Assembly (NCBI GenBank): GCA_902728285.1
Contig: CACVBU010000682.1
Span: forward strand, 791,005 to 855,004
Source of the DNA: Clytia hemisphaerica
Lineage: Eukaryota > Cnidaria > Hydrozoa > Leptothecata > Clytiidae
Direction of reading: 5' to 3'
DNA: 64,000 bases
A program made the translations under genes and the position numbers. How positions within the stretch are numbered: position 1 is the first letter of the stretch; every line of letters starts with the position of its first letter. A model generated the notes under the pieces. The model was given only the letters and a program-made list of their open reading frames with translations. It had not been told where the DNA came from and made no database searches. Below are positions 50,927-62,721 of the stretch, in pieces.

Positions 50927-53900
50927 AGAAACACACCTGTATATAACCAACACGTCTTGGGATTAATTTAATCAAAAGAAGACTACTGTGATGACCTGTC
51001 ACATTGCAACCTGTACATAGCTTATTGTTGAATTTTTTGCGAGAACTTTAGTTTGTATACTTAAAAAATATGACTTAAACCGATCTTGAAGTTTTGATTA
51101 TCAGTCTATTTGTAAAAACATGGAAAAACACGGAAAAAAGAATAATATTATGTGAATTTGTTTCCATGGGTCGAATTGTCATTATTAAACGTTAATCCAG
51201 TCCCAACAAACTCTTGGACCTCCTACAGTGTATGACCCATGACTATATTAGAAAAAGAACTGACGAAACTTTTATTGATAGGCAATTTCAACGGTTACGG
51301 AAATCGGGTAATAATCGCAATAACCACAATCAAATTTTTTACTTCTACAGTTCTTAGATGGTTTGGGGACAGTTTAGGAGCTTGGTTATAGTAAATTATT
51401 ATATCATAATAACCTTATGGTTATGTGGTAGGTAGTCTTTTAGCACCCTGATAATGTTTCTTGTTTGGAAAAATTCCGAATCTTTTAGTACATGAATGCC
51501 AATGGTTTTTGAAGGGTTTTCTATGGCTCGAGTAGAAGAATTTGAAATCGCGGCTTGTTTGAAGAACATTTTATAAAAAGGCGGGGTAGGTTCGATTGGA
51601 TGGATTTTTGAATGTTTAATGAATGTTGAAGAAAATTAATTCTACTCTTACATATTGGCAATTTCTTGCTAAAAAAATCCTTTCTTTTCGTTTGAAAAAG
51701 AGAAGAAAGGGCTGGAAGGTTTCTCGACATGTAGTTAACTTTGAAAGCAAATATCTCTTAAATATAATGAATAAATATCTGAAACCAATATTGTGAAACT
51801 TAAACCCTTTCACGACGTCTCAAACACGTCCAAAAGATGTCCAAGGTACATATTTCAAGAAAAAATTGAAATTAAAGTTTAAAAGGAAAAGTAACAAGGA
51901 ATCCTTGAGAAAAATGGGAAAGAAATTGTGGGCTAGAGAAGGGAATTGGTTTTTGAAACAATTTTAGGTTCAGAAATTAAAGAGATTCTTCAAATTTTGA
52001 TGCTCTGAAATGTGTAATAAGCACGCCAAGAAGAATAAAGCAGCCTGAGGTTAAACAACACCTTAAGTATGGGGATATTTATTGTTGGTTCAGCAACTCT
52101 AAATCAAGGAAAATCGTCTTCGCAACGAGTTTGAAAAAGCTAGGTATGCATCTCGTCTGTTTCGGTGGACCGATGGCTCAAGAGGATGAATCATCAACAC
52201 GTTCTGCACCTTTTTACAAAACTCAAGATTTTTTCAATTTCTGGGAATGAGAAAAATGTCTTTATGGTTGAACTTTTTTACTAATGGTTATTTAAGATTC
52301 AGCCAGTCAACTAGTGATGGGAAATAACACGAGGTTAACGGTGAGAGATTGGAGGAAGAGGTTGACTTCATCATTAAATTTTCTTAACGTTTTAGTGAAT
52401 TTCCAGGAAGCACTTCCTAGAATTAAAGATCTGTGAAAGAGATTCCTTCGTTAATGACACAGGCGGTTACTTAGCAACCAACACAAGTACAAAATTCGCA
52501 CATTGAATCTAGTGGTGAACAATATAAAAGCTGTTGACTGAGGGGGGAAGCAAATTTCAAAATTCTTCTCAAGCGAGAAGGCGCGATATCCTGCTCAAAA
52601 AAACATTTCCATGATGATGAAAGATGAAATTTGAAACGGCGCACTAAATAAAAAAAAGATATATTCCGAAATAACTTTTGTCTCTTTTTCCTGAAAAAAC
52701 ATGTCAATAAGTCTGAGAATTTTAATAATTTTTGGATATTTCGGTAAAACTAAAAATATTTTCATTATTTTTCATGGAAGTCATAAAGTTCAAAATGGTC
52801 CTGCTAGTGGTCAATTTCGAAATCATTGGTCAACGAGGCAATAAAAAGTTCGCGAAAAGTGGCAAAAGAGTGAAGCAAAAAATCATTTTTCCCTGCTGTG
52901 GAACTCCAGATGAAACTTTTTAATGTATGAAAGAAAGGATTTAACGAATTTATCAAAAATCCTATGAAGATTTTCTCAAGAAGCCCCTGGCGAGCTATAT
53001 TAAGCACGAAAACAAACATCTGCAATTAGGGGTATAAGAAGTTTCTTTGTATCCAACAGGGAAGAATTTGTGAAAAAGTGGAAAGAACTAACAGCGAATG
53101 AATGAGAGATTTCTTTGACAGATGTGATGAAAAAGATGAGAAGTTGATAAAATAGATCCGAGGTAGACAGATAAAACTCATCGATCAAGTCTGAAAGAGT
53201 ACCATTTCAAAAGAATTCTTAAGTCGCTCATAAATTTATGTTCGGTGAACCTACACAGTATATTCACGATTCTGAATATCTGCGAAATTCATGTTTTTTT
53301 TGTAATTTATTCATTTTATGTATATCGGTTAAGAATGAAAGTTATACCTATCTGAAAATTTTAATTAAAGAGTTGGACAGAGAGCTACCAATAAATCTAA
53401 GTGAATCGATGTAAAACAATTTATAACCAAAATGTCGAAACTCGCATCCAGATTACAAAAGTTTTAGAAACAGTTTTTTTTATTGAAGTTTGTAAGAGAA
53501 ATTACCCACACAGTTTGGAATACACCTGACAAATTGAGTTCAAATTTGATATTAAATCTAGGAGGAAATTTAAATGAATTTTGATAAGAGACGAGAAATC
53601 TTTAAGGATTTTAGACGGAATATTTGTGAATGATTTTAGCAGTAGTGCGAAATGTTTAGATAGTTTCCATGTTCAATGACGACTGGATAAACCTGTTTTT
53701 AGGCAACACATTTGGGTAATGAACATAATAACTTAAATTTAGCGGGAATTAAATCTAGCTGGAATTTAATTTGACGGATTTTGATAAAATTCGCCAAATC
53801 AGCCAAAATTTCTTCCCTTAAAGTAGTAAAAATCTGTATGTTTAGATTTTTCTTTTGAGGAGCCTAAGGACTCATGTGAGAGCAAGCAGAACCTGTCTGT

Positions 53901-54706
53901 ACATAGATAAAGGGTGCGTAGGGAACACCCATTTTTCAAACCATGTGAAAATACAAAACGGTTCAAGATTGAGACTACCAAATAAGGATCGAAACAATAC
54001 AATCAGCTCTTCATCTTAGATGATAAATAAGGAAACTTTGTAGCAAGTCAAAGCAACGCCTCCAACCTTTATTTCATCGAAAACTTCACACCAAAGCAAG
54101 AAGTAAACACCTTTGTACATTGAAGAAGAAACAAAATAAAGAAATCTCTGCGAAATTAGGAAATCAAAGTTTGGAATTAAAACACTTTTTTGATTTGATT
54201 TGAGTAATGTTCTAGGTATGATGAAGTAATTGACAGAACAGAGACATTTTTTGGATTGTTCGATTCCTGTGGAGAATCTTAGGGATTAAAGGGGGGATTA
54301 AAACCATTTAGAATGAAATACATTTTATTTTTATATGAGAATATTACTTGAGTCAACCCACGTATTATTATTGGAATATATCTATGTAGTCCATAACTAG
54401 GAATCTCAGGAGCTTGCTGTCTATATGGGATGAAAGGACTGAGAAAACAGCACAGGCTACAGTCATTTTTCCTTCTTAATGAAGCAAGGTCAGGAAAGTC
54501 TAGGTTTTCAAGTAAAAAACCCGTACCTGGTCGAAAAGAGTAGCCTTTCAACGTTGTTCTAACTTTATTTGGATGTTACGGGACAATAGATGGACGTAGT
54601 CAAGTAACCATTTAACATTGCTTTTAGAGTATAATGAAATAAAACAAGAACTTTCTACTGGCGAAGAAGGAATTAGGGATTAAAGAAATGGCTGAACAAA
54701 GACAAG
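50927..54706. other. 3.8-kb stretch between Ig/TSP1 copy 2 and the synaptotagmin
   Basis: I found no exon, RNA gene or clearly bounded repeat. Open frames are short and AT-rich. The right part presumably includes the synaptotagmin promoter and leader. Confidence 0.4.
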
Positions 54707-57700
54707 ATGGTTGGAATATCGTTTGAAGGTAAGACAAATTCCATTTTGTATCCACAGAAATTTTCAGTAGTCATACGCGAGCGTTATATGACTCGTAAAA
54801 ATAATGGATAACCTATACTAGGCTTTTTGTACAGAATAACGTCTGTCCCAATTTGCAACTTTTTCGAATTTTTGAAGCTCAGGTTTTCGGGTTCCAAACA
54901 TTTGATTTTTTCTGAAACTCATCAAAGTGGAACTCGCCAAGTGACGGAACAAAAATTTCCGCTTTTTGATGAGGTACTCACTAACTGAGGGACTGAGAAA
55001 GAATTAATATTGCAATCCTGAATAATGCTGCAAATTTGTTTACTGTACCGAGCCAACTAATCGTATCGTAGTCGGTCTGTGTAAATCTGTTTACAGGACT
55101 TACGGTCGGTGGTTCAGTCATGTTACAATTATATGAAAACAGCTATTTTAGGGAAAATCGGTGATTGAAATTTCCAAAGACATTGGATTTCAAACTAATC
55201 CTTCCACAACCGATTAGGATTTACTGATTATACTCTGATTCCGATCATATTTTTACTCCACCAGGTCAAATCATTTTTGATAAAGTGTTAATTTAACAAG
55301 TGATACTTTTATGGACCTACCTGGTTATGCATTGGTTATGCATTTAACACATATATAATTGATATATACGTAAGCATTAAACAATCATTCAGAACACAAA
55401 AATTGACGATCTATTAAAATTAGTCGTTTGTTTCTTGTAAAAAAAACGTTTAGAAACCAAAAATTCATGCTCTTGAAATATCCTTTCATATTCAAGACTT
55501 TGTGAGCAGAAAGAAAAGCCAAGAAAAATTTCATGTCTAAACACACACATTCTTCAAAGGTAAGCCCTCATGAGCAAAAAAACATCTATCTCATAAAAAA
55601 ATTGAGTAATTTAACTAAGAACATTGATGTATGCTTATTAATAGTGATTCTTATAGATAAACATGCGTTTTTTGAGCCAACAAAATTTTTTTGAAAAAAT
55701 CTGCTTGAGCCATCTTTTACCTATGATGGTATCCTACTTTCATGCAAAAAATCAGAAAAAGTTAATGATCCAATTTTTCACAAAGTCCAAAAAACCCATT
55801 TTTTAGCCCTTTTTAGGCCCAAATTTGCCCCCAAATTTTTTTTTCGAAAATCGGGCTCCGTCACATTCGAGGGTTTATAGTTACACATCTTTGTGCAAAA
55901 AATCAGAAAAAACTAATGAGCCAATCACGAGGAAAGCTAATAACGAACGAACGGACGAACGAACGGACGAACGAACGGACAAAGGTTAATTTATAGGACC
56001 TCCACCCCACCGGGGTAGGTCCAAAAACACATTCTTTTTGTTTTATCAAACCTGTAAACTTTCACACTGTGCTTACGCCTCTGAGTAAACCTAGGTTAGA
56101 TTTAAAAATTAAAAGTAAGAAAAAAACCTCTAGAAAGTCTAAGAAATATGAAATTACCAATTGTTTATTCTTCATTTTAGATCCTACACTATTTTACATT
56201 CTCATTGGTTCACTGTCTGGTGTTATTCTGGTGGTGGTGGTGCTACTCTTTCTATATATACGGCGCCGAAATGAAATCGGTACCGGTAAAGGGCTTGAAG
56301 ATAGCTTAGAATCTTACTACCCTCCCTCTGTCGAATCAAAAGATGATGAAAATAACCTTCTCTTTGTCTTCAATACAATTACCGAGCGACAACAATCTAG
56401 TCCGGTTGCTAGGCAACGTTCAACACCGAACAGTCCAGCCGCTGAAGAATATGATGATTTTATGTTACGGAAATCCTCAAGTTATCTTGATCTAATCCAG
56501 CCTAAAGTTTCTACTGATCTTATCAGCGCTAAAGACTTAGATTTACAACTTTACAAAGATGAAGTACAGCAAGCAGAGTCACAAAACTCGGGATATGGAA
56601 GAATTTTGTTGACTTTGCTGTATGATCCAAACCAAGAACTTTTATGTCTCCTGATCAATTGTGGTGAAAACCTTCAATCGAAGAATAACAGCTCCTCCAT
56701 CAGCCCTTACCTGAAAGTGTGTTTACTACCTGATAAGAAGCGAAGAATGCACTCTAAAACCAGGAAAGGTGCAAATCCGACTTTCGACGAAGAATTTGTG
56801 TTCTCAGTGCCGGGTTCAGAAATCGGGAAACGGATTCTACGCATTGCAGTTTGTGATTTTGATCGATTTTCACGGCAAACGATAATTGGTTACGTCATGT
56901 TAAAGATGGAGGATTATAAAGATATGTTGTTGTCTAAGAGAGATTCAGGAGAATTTTGGGCAGAGCTGCAAGATAACGATGCTATGGTAATGGTTTGTTT
57001 CTAGCCATCACCATCGCTCTTTTACACAAAAGCTAACCGCTGCCATAGATAGTATTCTAGCGATAAGATGAAATCGACATTTTAAGCTGAAATACTTCTA
57101 CAAATAAGATCAGTAGCGATAAAGGTGGGTTTGTTTCACCAAAGACAGTGCTCGACTACAAATAAGATCTGCTGAATTTTAATACAAAAGCAGCACAAGA
57201 AAATCTTACAACAAGGTTCAAGTTCAACAACACTATTCAACCAAAATCTATCAATAAATTTTACCTTTCCTTTTCAGCCAGGAGTAAAGAAGGGCGATTT
57301 ATTGTTTTCACTAGCTCATCTCCCAACAGCTGGTCGCATGACGTTAGCTGTCATCCAGGCTAAAGAATTGAACGCAAGTGCATCGGATAAAGACACCGGT
57401 AGGTTACCATGTTTTCAGATTTTCGAGCAAGCTTCAATCATAGCCGTACCTCGTACCTCGAAAAAGTATTATAGTTATTAGTTACTATGTTATAATTTTA
57501 TGTAATAGTGGTTGGAAAATAAGGTGGATGACGGACGGAATTTTAAGAGATTCAGTTGACACTCTCCAGTTCTATCTCCAAAGGCAAAAAAGTTGAAATT
57601 TTTTTGTCGGAGATACCACGTATAGTTTTAATTCCATATACAAAAAAGTTCGAATGGCATTTTCGAGTTAGTAAGACACATGTCGACACATTGAGCTGCA

Positions 57701-58090
57701 AAGTCTATGTATAAGTAAGAAGGCACTACGTAATTTATTATATCTCATCTCCAAACCAACTACAAACGCTGTTTCATTACAGGTGTAGCAGTGAAAGTCA
57801 ACCTCATCGTGAATGGGAAAGTGGTCAAATCAAAGAAGACCTCCACCAACAAGTCACAACTCGATGCTCCAATATTCAACGAATCTTTTGTTTTCGAGAT
57901 CACAAACGAGCTTCTAGATCGTATCAGTTTCATCCTCATTGTATACGCTTATAGCGGGAATGGGAAAAGGGTGGTCGGGAAAGCTAATACCGGGCCGTAT
58001 ATGTATTCTACGGGGACAGGTTTGACGCAATGGAATGATATGTTGATGCAACCGAGAAAGGCCGTCGCTGAGTGGCATAAGTTGATGTAA
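54707..58090 (+). CDS. Synaptotagmin-like protein with degenerate Ca2+ sites
   Basis: 418 aa. Exons: 54707-54728, 56181-56986, 57278-57398 and 57783-58090. The 22-nt first exon (MVGISFE + G) was chosen because it is the upstream ATG segment whose donor phase fits the TM exon and gives a compact synaptotagmin start. TM segment at about residues 10-33, basic stop-transfer (YIRRRNE), a linker, C2A (about 145-272) and C2B (about 281-415) ending in WHKLM, the WHxL motif. C2A keeps LLPDKK and CDFDRFS but lacks the loop-1 aspartates (QSKNNSSSISPY). C2B has YAYSGNG where Ca2+-binding members have a DYD-type loop 3, and resembles Ca2+-independent members such as Syt12. It likely acts in constitutive or adaptor-type vesicle traffic. 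ATTAAA at 58214 is a possible poly(A) signal. Confidence 0.88.
55312..56031 (-). mobile_element. TGGACCTACC element, second copy (synaptotagmin intron 1)
   Basis: Bounded by TGGACCTACC (55312) and GGTAGGTCCA (ending about 56031). Read on the minus strand, 55840-56031 matches 6369-6545 closely: ACCCCGG end, TCCTATAAATTAACCTTTGT, a CGTTCGTCCGTTCG simple stretch, GATTTTTTGCACAA and GTGACGGAGCCCG. It has no 477-bp tandem array. It ends about 150 bases before the TM exon. Confidence 0.75.
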
Positions 58091-59876
58091 ACGACCGTTC
58101 ATGGTTTTGTGGACGATGAAAATGGAAATTGGACTGTTCCTTTCTTTTGTAAATTTCTTAATTTCATCAATGAGTTATCTACTTTTTATTTGTTTTCGGG
58201 AAAAGATCGTTCTATTAAAGTTAACCCTGTTCACGCTCTTGAAATACAGACTCATCTATTAAACTATGGAAATTCACCGACAAGAACTAATAAGCGTTAA
58301 AGAACATGTGTTTTATAGGCGATACTGATGATGAAAACTCCAGAAAGAAATCAGTAAAAAGGGCTGTCATTGCTCACTTTAAATACAGTAGGCACGAATC
58401 TCCAATTATGTCACTGTTTGGAATAGAATATCTAAACCTCTTCTGCATTCATTTATGTCTTGAACTTTCTTTATCTCAAACATAAAATTGCGAGTTTCCG
58501 ATACACCCGTCTCTTAAATTGTAAGCATAGCAATTATAAGCATAGCTAGACTGAGATTTTGGCTTGAAAAAAAAGGGTCAATTGTGATTTGCCCTGCCTC
58601 AGCTAAAATGAACTCTTGACTAAGAAAAAACGTATAGATGTAAATAAAGTACAAGTTTGTCGTTGCGGGGAAACTGGGTTCATGTGGTATACCACAATGA
58701 TGGCTTAATGATTCAAACAATTGACCATTGAAAGAATCAAGCTTTTACAAGGAACATGTACTTGCGTCAAAACGGATTACGTAAAATCAATTTGCGACCA
58801 CGCAAAACTTTTGCAAAATGAGAGCTCGTATTCATTTTTATATTTCCTCTTGAAATATATTGAGGTGAGAACAGCTTCCTTGTCAAGTTAATTAAAAATC
58901 TTCAACTTTTTGAGAAAGTCTCCAAACTCTAAAGAGCGAACCTTTCAGTTACTGGTATTTTCAACTCAAAACCTAAGTCAAAAACGTAATAAGACTTGGA
59001 AGATCTTCCCAATGAAACAACAATTTGAAGAGGCTATTTTCCCCTAATATCACGCAATATCACGAGATAACCAAAGTGAAAGTTGACGCATTAGAGATTA
59101 ACCTTTTCAACGCGCAACTTTTTTTGACGAAAGATGTGAAAAATTTCCAACTTTTTTTTTGAAATCCAAAATTTCAAATTGGCATAAAAGCTTGTACCTC
59201 GAGAGTTAGACAATGGTTTTGGTACCATTAAAAATGTAATCTTATACTCTTTCTAAGTGCATTCGGTTTATGCCATTTTAAGTCAAGTAATCAGGAGTTA
59301 TAGCTTGGTATATTGGCTAATTCAAACCGTGTATACACGTCTGCCGGGTTTGAAGGGTTAAGATTAAAAGGTAATTCAAATTTTTGAGAACGTAAAATAG
59401 TTGTTAGTGGGCTGGAAAGGCTCTTCCTATCAAATTAGCATAGTTATAGTGGAGTGAAATAATTAACATAGAAGCGGTCAAGGATCAGGTTCCGTGACAA
59501 GTCCACTGAAATTGAAAAGCCACTGTTTGCGAAAGTAACCATGGTTTGACATTAGAAGGGTTTAGAAAAACCGTTAAATTCACGTTAAGGGATATTGATG
59601 TTTCCGTTGCTATGGCTTTATTATATAAGCAAACATCCCTTTAAACAGGTTATTCATAATCTCACCAAATATAAGGTGTTTAATTAGGCGCCTAACTCTT
59701 AAAAAAGGCAATCTTAGTAAAGTCTATAGAGATCGCCCCTGCTAAGGAAATTCTGAAAAAGTTCAAAAACCAAACACAAACAAAATAGAATCTAGCAATC
59801 AAAAGTTACGAAAAGAGGTGCTAGTCACAAAGTATGACTGGGTGAAAACTACAAAAAAGTGAGCACCAAAAAAGAA
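58091..59876. other. Non-coding stretch after the synaptotagmin
   Basis: 3' flank of the synaptotagmin gene, then AT-rich sequence with no recognised gene, RNA or bounded repeat. Confidence 0.4.
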
Positions 59877-60399
59877 CTACTTTAATGGGATAAATTTTCG
59901 CGGGTTTGGGTGTTATTTGCGAAATTAAGTCCCAATGGAAATTTGGAAAGGTCTTACCCGCGAAATAGCTTTGAAAAGAATTCAAAAAATTTCAAATAAC
60001 TACTTTTAAAATGTTTACTGGCATTAAAGAATCGTTTTTTATAAGACCAAACTATATGAGAACATAAGACTTCGATGGCAAAAATGTTAAGAACAAGGTA
60101 AGAACATTTTAAGGCTTTGTGGACTCTAAAACAACCGATTTCTCAGAAAAATAGACAAAAATACTAGGCTTAAAACTAAAAAAGCTAAGAAGAACATTCG
60201 AAGGCTTCAAAAAATTTTGATATTCTTATAAAAAAACGTGTAATCCGTATTTCGACAGGGGTAAAAAGACACAAAATCAAGAAACTATTGTCTCCCTATA
60301 GTGCTATCCGCGAAATTAAGTTCCGGCTAAAATTTAAATTTTGCGGATGAGTTTAACCACGTAATCTAATCCCTGTGAAAATTTATCACATTAAAGTGC
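59877..60399. mobile_element. TTTCGCGG-type MITE with nested AAGAACAT-rich segment
   Basis: The left CTACTTTAATGGGATAAATT + TTCGCGGG is mirrored at the right (AAAATTTATCACATTAAAGTG). Both halves contain GCGAAATTAAGT words, as in 25541-25829. The middle (about 60055-60240) is rich in AAGAACAT and resembles the interior of 22915-23207, which suggests one element inserted in another. Confidence 0.55.
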
Positions 60400-62034
60400 T
60401 TGAAAAGAATATTCTGAACCAGAGGGTCAAAATAATAACGTATCACAAGGTATAATAATTATGCAGAATCAGTTTTCGCAGGTTTAATTACTAACGATCA
60501 TTGTTTTCTTTTAGTCGCAGAAAAGATCTTTAAGAAGTAGAATGAGAGTTTTGAAAGGACTCCTTGGCAAGCTGGCTTCTCGTTAAATTCTCATAAATAC
60601 CAATCAATATTTATAATTCCGGAATTTAAAATTTCCTTGATCGGTTTAGCAGAGGCGTGCACGCAAATTGAAAGAAGTTATATTTAATTAGCTTCAGCAG
60701 ATTTTATGGAGTGTAATTTTCCAGTTCTTGAAATTACCGATAATTAAATTTAGCAAGTGATCCTAAAGAATCAATTAATTTGGTCTGGGTGGCTTCATTA
60801 AACCATAAATACAATACAATTGCATTGGAATTGCAAAATTGTTAACTGGTTTATCGTCAACTTGAAAAATATAATATAAATAAACGCGTACATAAATGCT
60901 GTATTTCATATCGTACAAATAAAAGACCGCGTTCAAAAAAGGGTCTGGTAAGTGAGAGATCAATTTTCGAATGTTTTAATGTTGTAGAACGAAAAGAAAA
61001 AAACCTGTAAAAAACAAAACAAATAAAAAGAGACACTGATGCAGAGAGGAAAGTTTGGTGATATTTTTCAAGTTGACGATAAACCAGTTATCACACTTTT
61101 ACTCGTACAATATACCCAATATAGAATATATTTTTCTCGTTCAGAGTTTTCTATATTATATAGGATCCAAACCTAAAAATACCGTAAGAATATTTCAGGA
61201 TGATGTTTCCCAAATAGTTAAGAATATTCATGATGAATTGGAAAAACACCATTCTTATAAAGAAAAGCGTGTATATTAAGAACAAAGAATTCGAAAAATT
61301 AAGACGAATCTGCGACACAATTTCCTCAAACCTAGGGTGTAAGAGATGAACCAACGGAGGATTGAAGAGCGATAGACTCGACTAACAAGTCTCAAATATC
61401 TATATGGGTAATCAAAGAAAAGAAAATTAAACTCGATGCGTAGTGGTTTGGCAGACTCAATGAAAAATGATGATAAATATTGAAAACGAAAGCTAGAAAT
61501 TTTGTCTTAATTAAGCAAAAATTTGCGAACAAAGCTTTAAAAGGAAATTGAATTACCGTTTTAATTGCTTCAATTAATTACAAAATTACATTCATGTAAT
61601 AGCATCATAAATTAGTTTATGGATGTATTGGACCTGTGTAATATTCACGCCTGATCTCAAAAATTTGTAAAAATCATAACAAGTTTATACCATTTCTTCA
61701 TGCTAATATTCCGTTGATATTTGACTGCGAAAAAATAAACACTTCAAAAATTTTTATAGCTTTGTGTCACAATAAAACAAATTTATTTATGAAAGAAGGA
61801 AAGCAACTTTCACAATTTCTTTAAACCAAAAATACCTTGAAATGTAAATTATCCTTGTTACTAGGGTGACAAGAGTAATTAAATTAATTAATAGAGTGGC
61901 TATTATGTTATGTTCCAACCTCATTTACGCCGAATTATTCAGTATATTATTTCTAGCAGTTAATTATTTCGCCTCATTTGATATTCAAAGTTAAGACGAG
62001 GAAGGTGGATTCCATCACAGTTCTGTGACACAAA
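60400..62034. other. Non-coding stretch upstream of the Ras-like gene
   Basis: AT-rich, with no supported exon or repeat boundary. The region next to 62035 presumably holds the 5' leader of the Ras-like gene. Confidence 0.4.
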
Positions 62035-62721
62035 ATGGCCGCCAGAAGACTTTCATTGAATTCTGTTATGCGCAACCACGACAAGATAAACGTGTTACGA
62101 AAAAAATCAAAAGTAGATCAAGAATTTGTTATTAATGTGGCTTTCATGGGATCAGCGGCTAGTGGCAAAACAACCATCGTTCACAGGCTAATGGGCAAGA
62201 AATTTCACCAACATTATAATCCAACCGTTTTCGATTTTTATGATTACGAAAGCAAAGTGGATAACACATGTCGATTAAGCTTACAAATTTCCGACACAGC
62301 TGGCGCTTTTTCATTTCCAGCCATGGACAGACTTACTATACAAAAATCGGACGTTGTCGTCGTTGTTTTCGACTTGACGTCGATGGGCTCGTTAAACCAC
62401 GCCGAGAAGTTGATCAAAGACATCAAAAGACAATGTCCGAGAAAAGCGATTCTTATCATTGGAAACAAATCGGACAAGCCACACCGCGTGGCCAGCAAAC
62501 GACTACTGAATGAGCGAGTCACATGCAATTTTGAGCACACATACATCGAGACATCAGCAAAGTTGAATGATGACATTACCATTGATTTGCTGCAGAGAAT
62601 CAAAGAGGAATTCGCGCTATTAGAAGGCCCCTATGATGTCAAACGTTCTGAAAAACCTTTCTCATCCAAACTCAAAAAACATCTCTCACGAAGTACATTG
62701 AGTTTACGTGATTTTTGTTGA
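62035..62721 (+). CDS. Atypical Ras-like small GTPase (Rasd/Ras-dva-like), intronless
   Basis: 228 aa in a single exon. The GTPase fold has the P-loop GSAASGKT (39-46), switch I YNPTVFDFY (T64), DTAG (87-90), NKSD (144-147) and ETSAK (172-176). Switch II reads DTAGAFSFPAMDRLTIQKSD; the FPAM-RLSI pattern is characteristic of Rasd/Rhes and Ras-dva proteins, which favours that branch over Ras, Rap or Rab. The Gln61 position is Ala91 and the Gly12 position is Ala42, both expected to lower GTP hydrolysis, so it may be mostly GTP-bound. A basic N-terminal extension of about 30 residues precedes the G domain. The basic C-terminus ends LSLRDFC, with a single terminal Cys and no CAAX box, so membrane attachment is unclear. 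ATG 62035 is the first in frame and follows a plausible leader. Confidence 0.9.
   Translation: MAARRLSLNSVMRNHDKINVLRKKSKVDQEFVINVAFMGSAASGKTTIVHRLMGKKFHQHYNPTVFDFYDYESKVDNTCRLSLQISDTAGAFSFPAMDRLTIQKSDVVVVVFDLTSMGSLNHAEKLIKDIKRQCPRKAILIIGNKSDKPHRVASKRLLNERVTCNFEHTYIETSAKLNDDITIDLLQRIKEEFALLEGPYDVKRSEKPFSSKLKKHLSRSTLSLRDFC

Noticed and set aside
55533..55559. ATG-containing segment followed by GTAAGC as the synaptotagmin first exon
   Set aside because: It ends in phase 0, but the TM exon needs a phase-1 partner; joined, it shifts out of frame and hits a stop.
56069..56180. ATG 56069 as the synaptotagmin start
   Set aside because: It reads through TTCATTTTAG, a good acceptor immediately before the TM segment. 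The spliced 22-nt exon gives a normal short luminal end.
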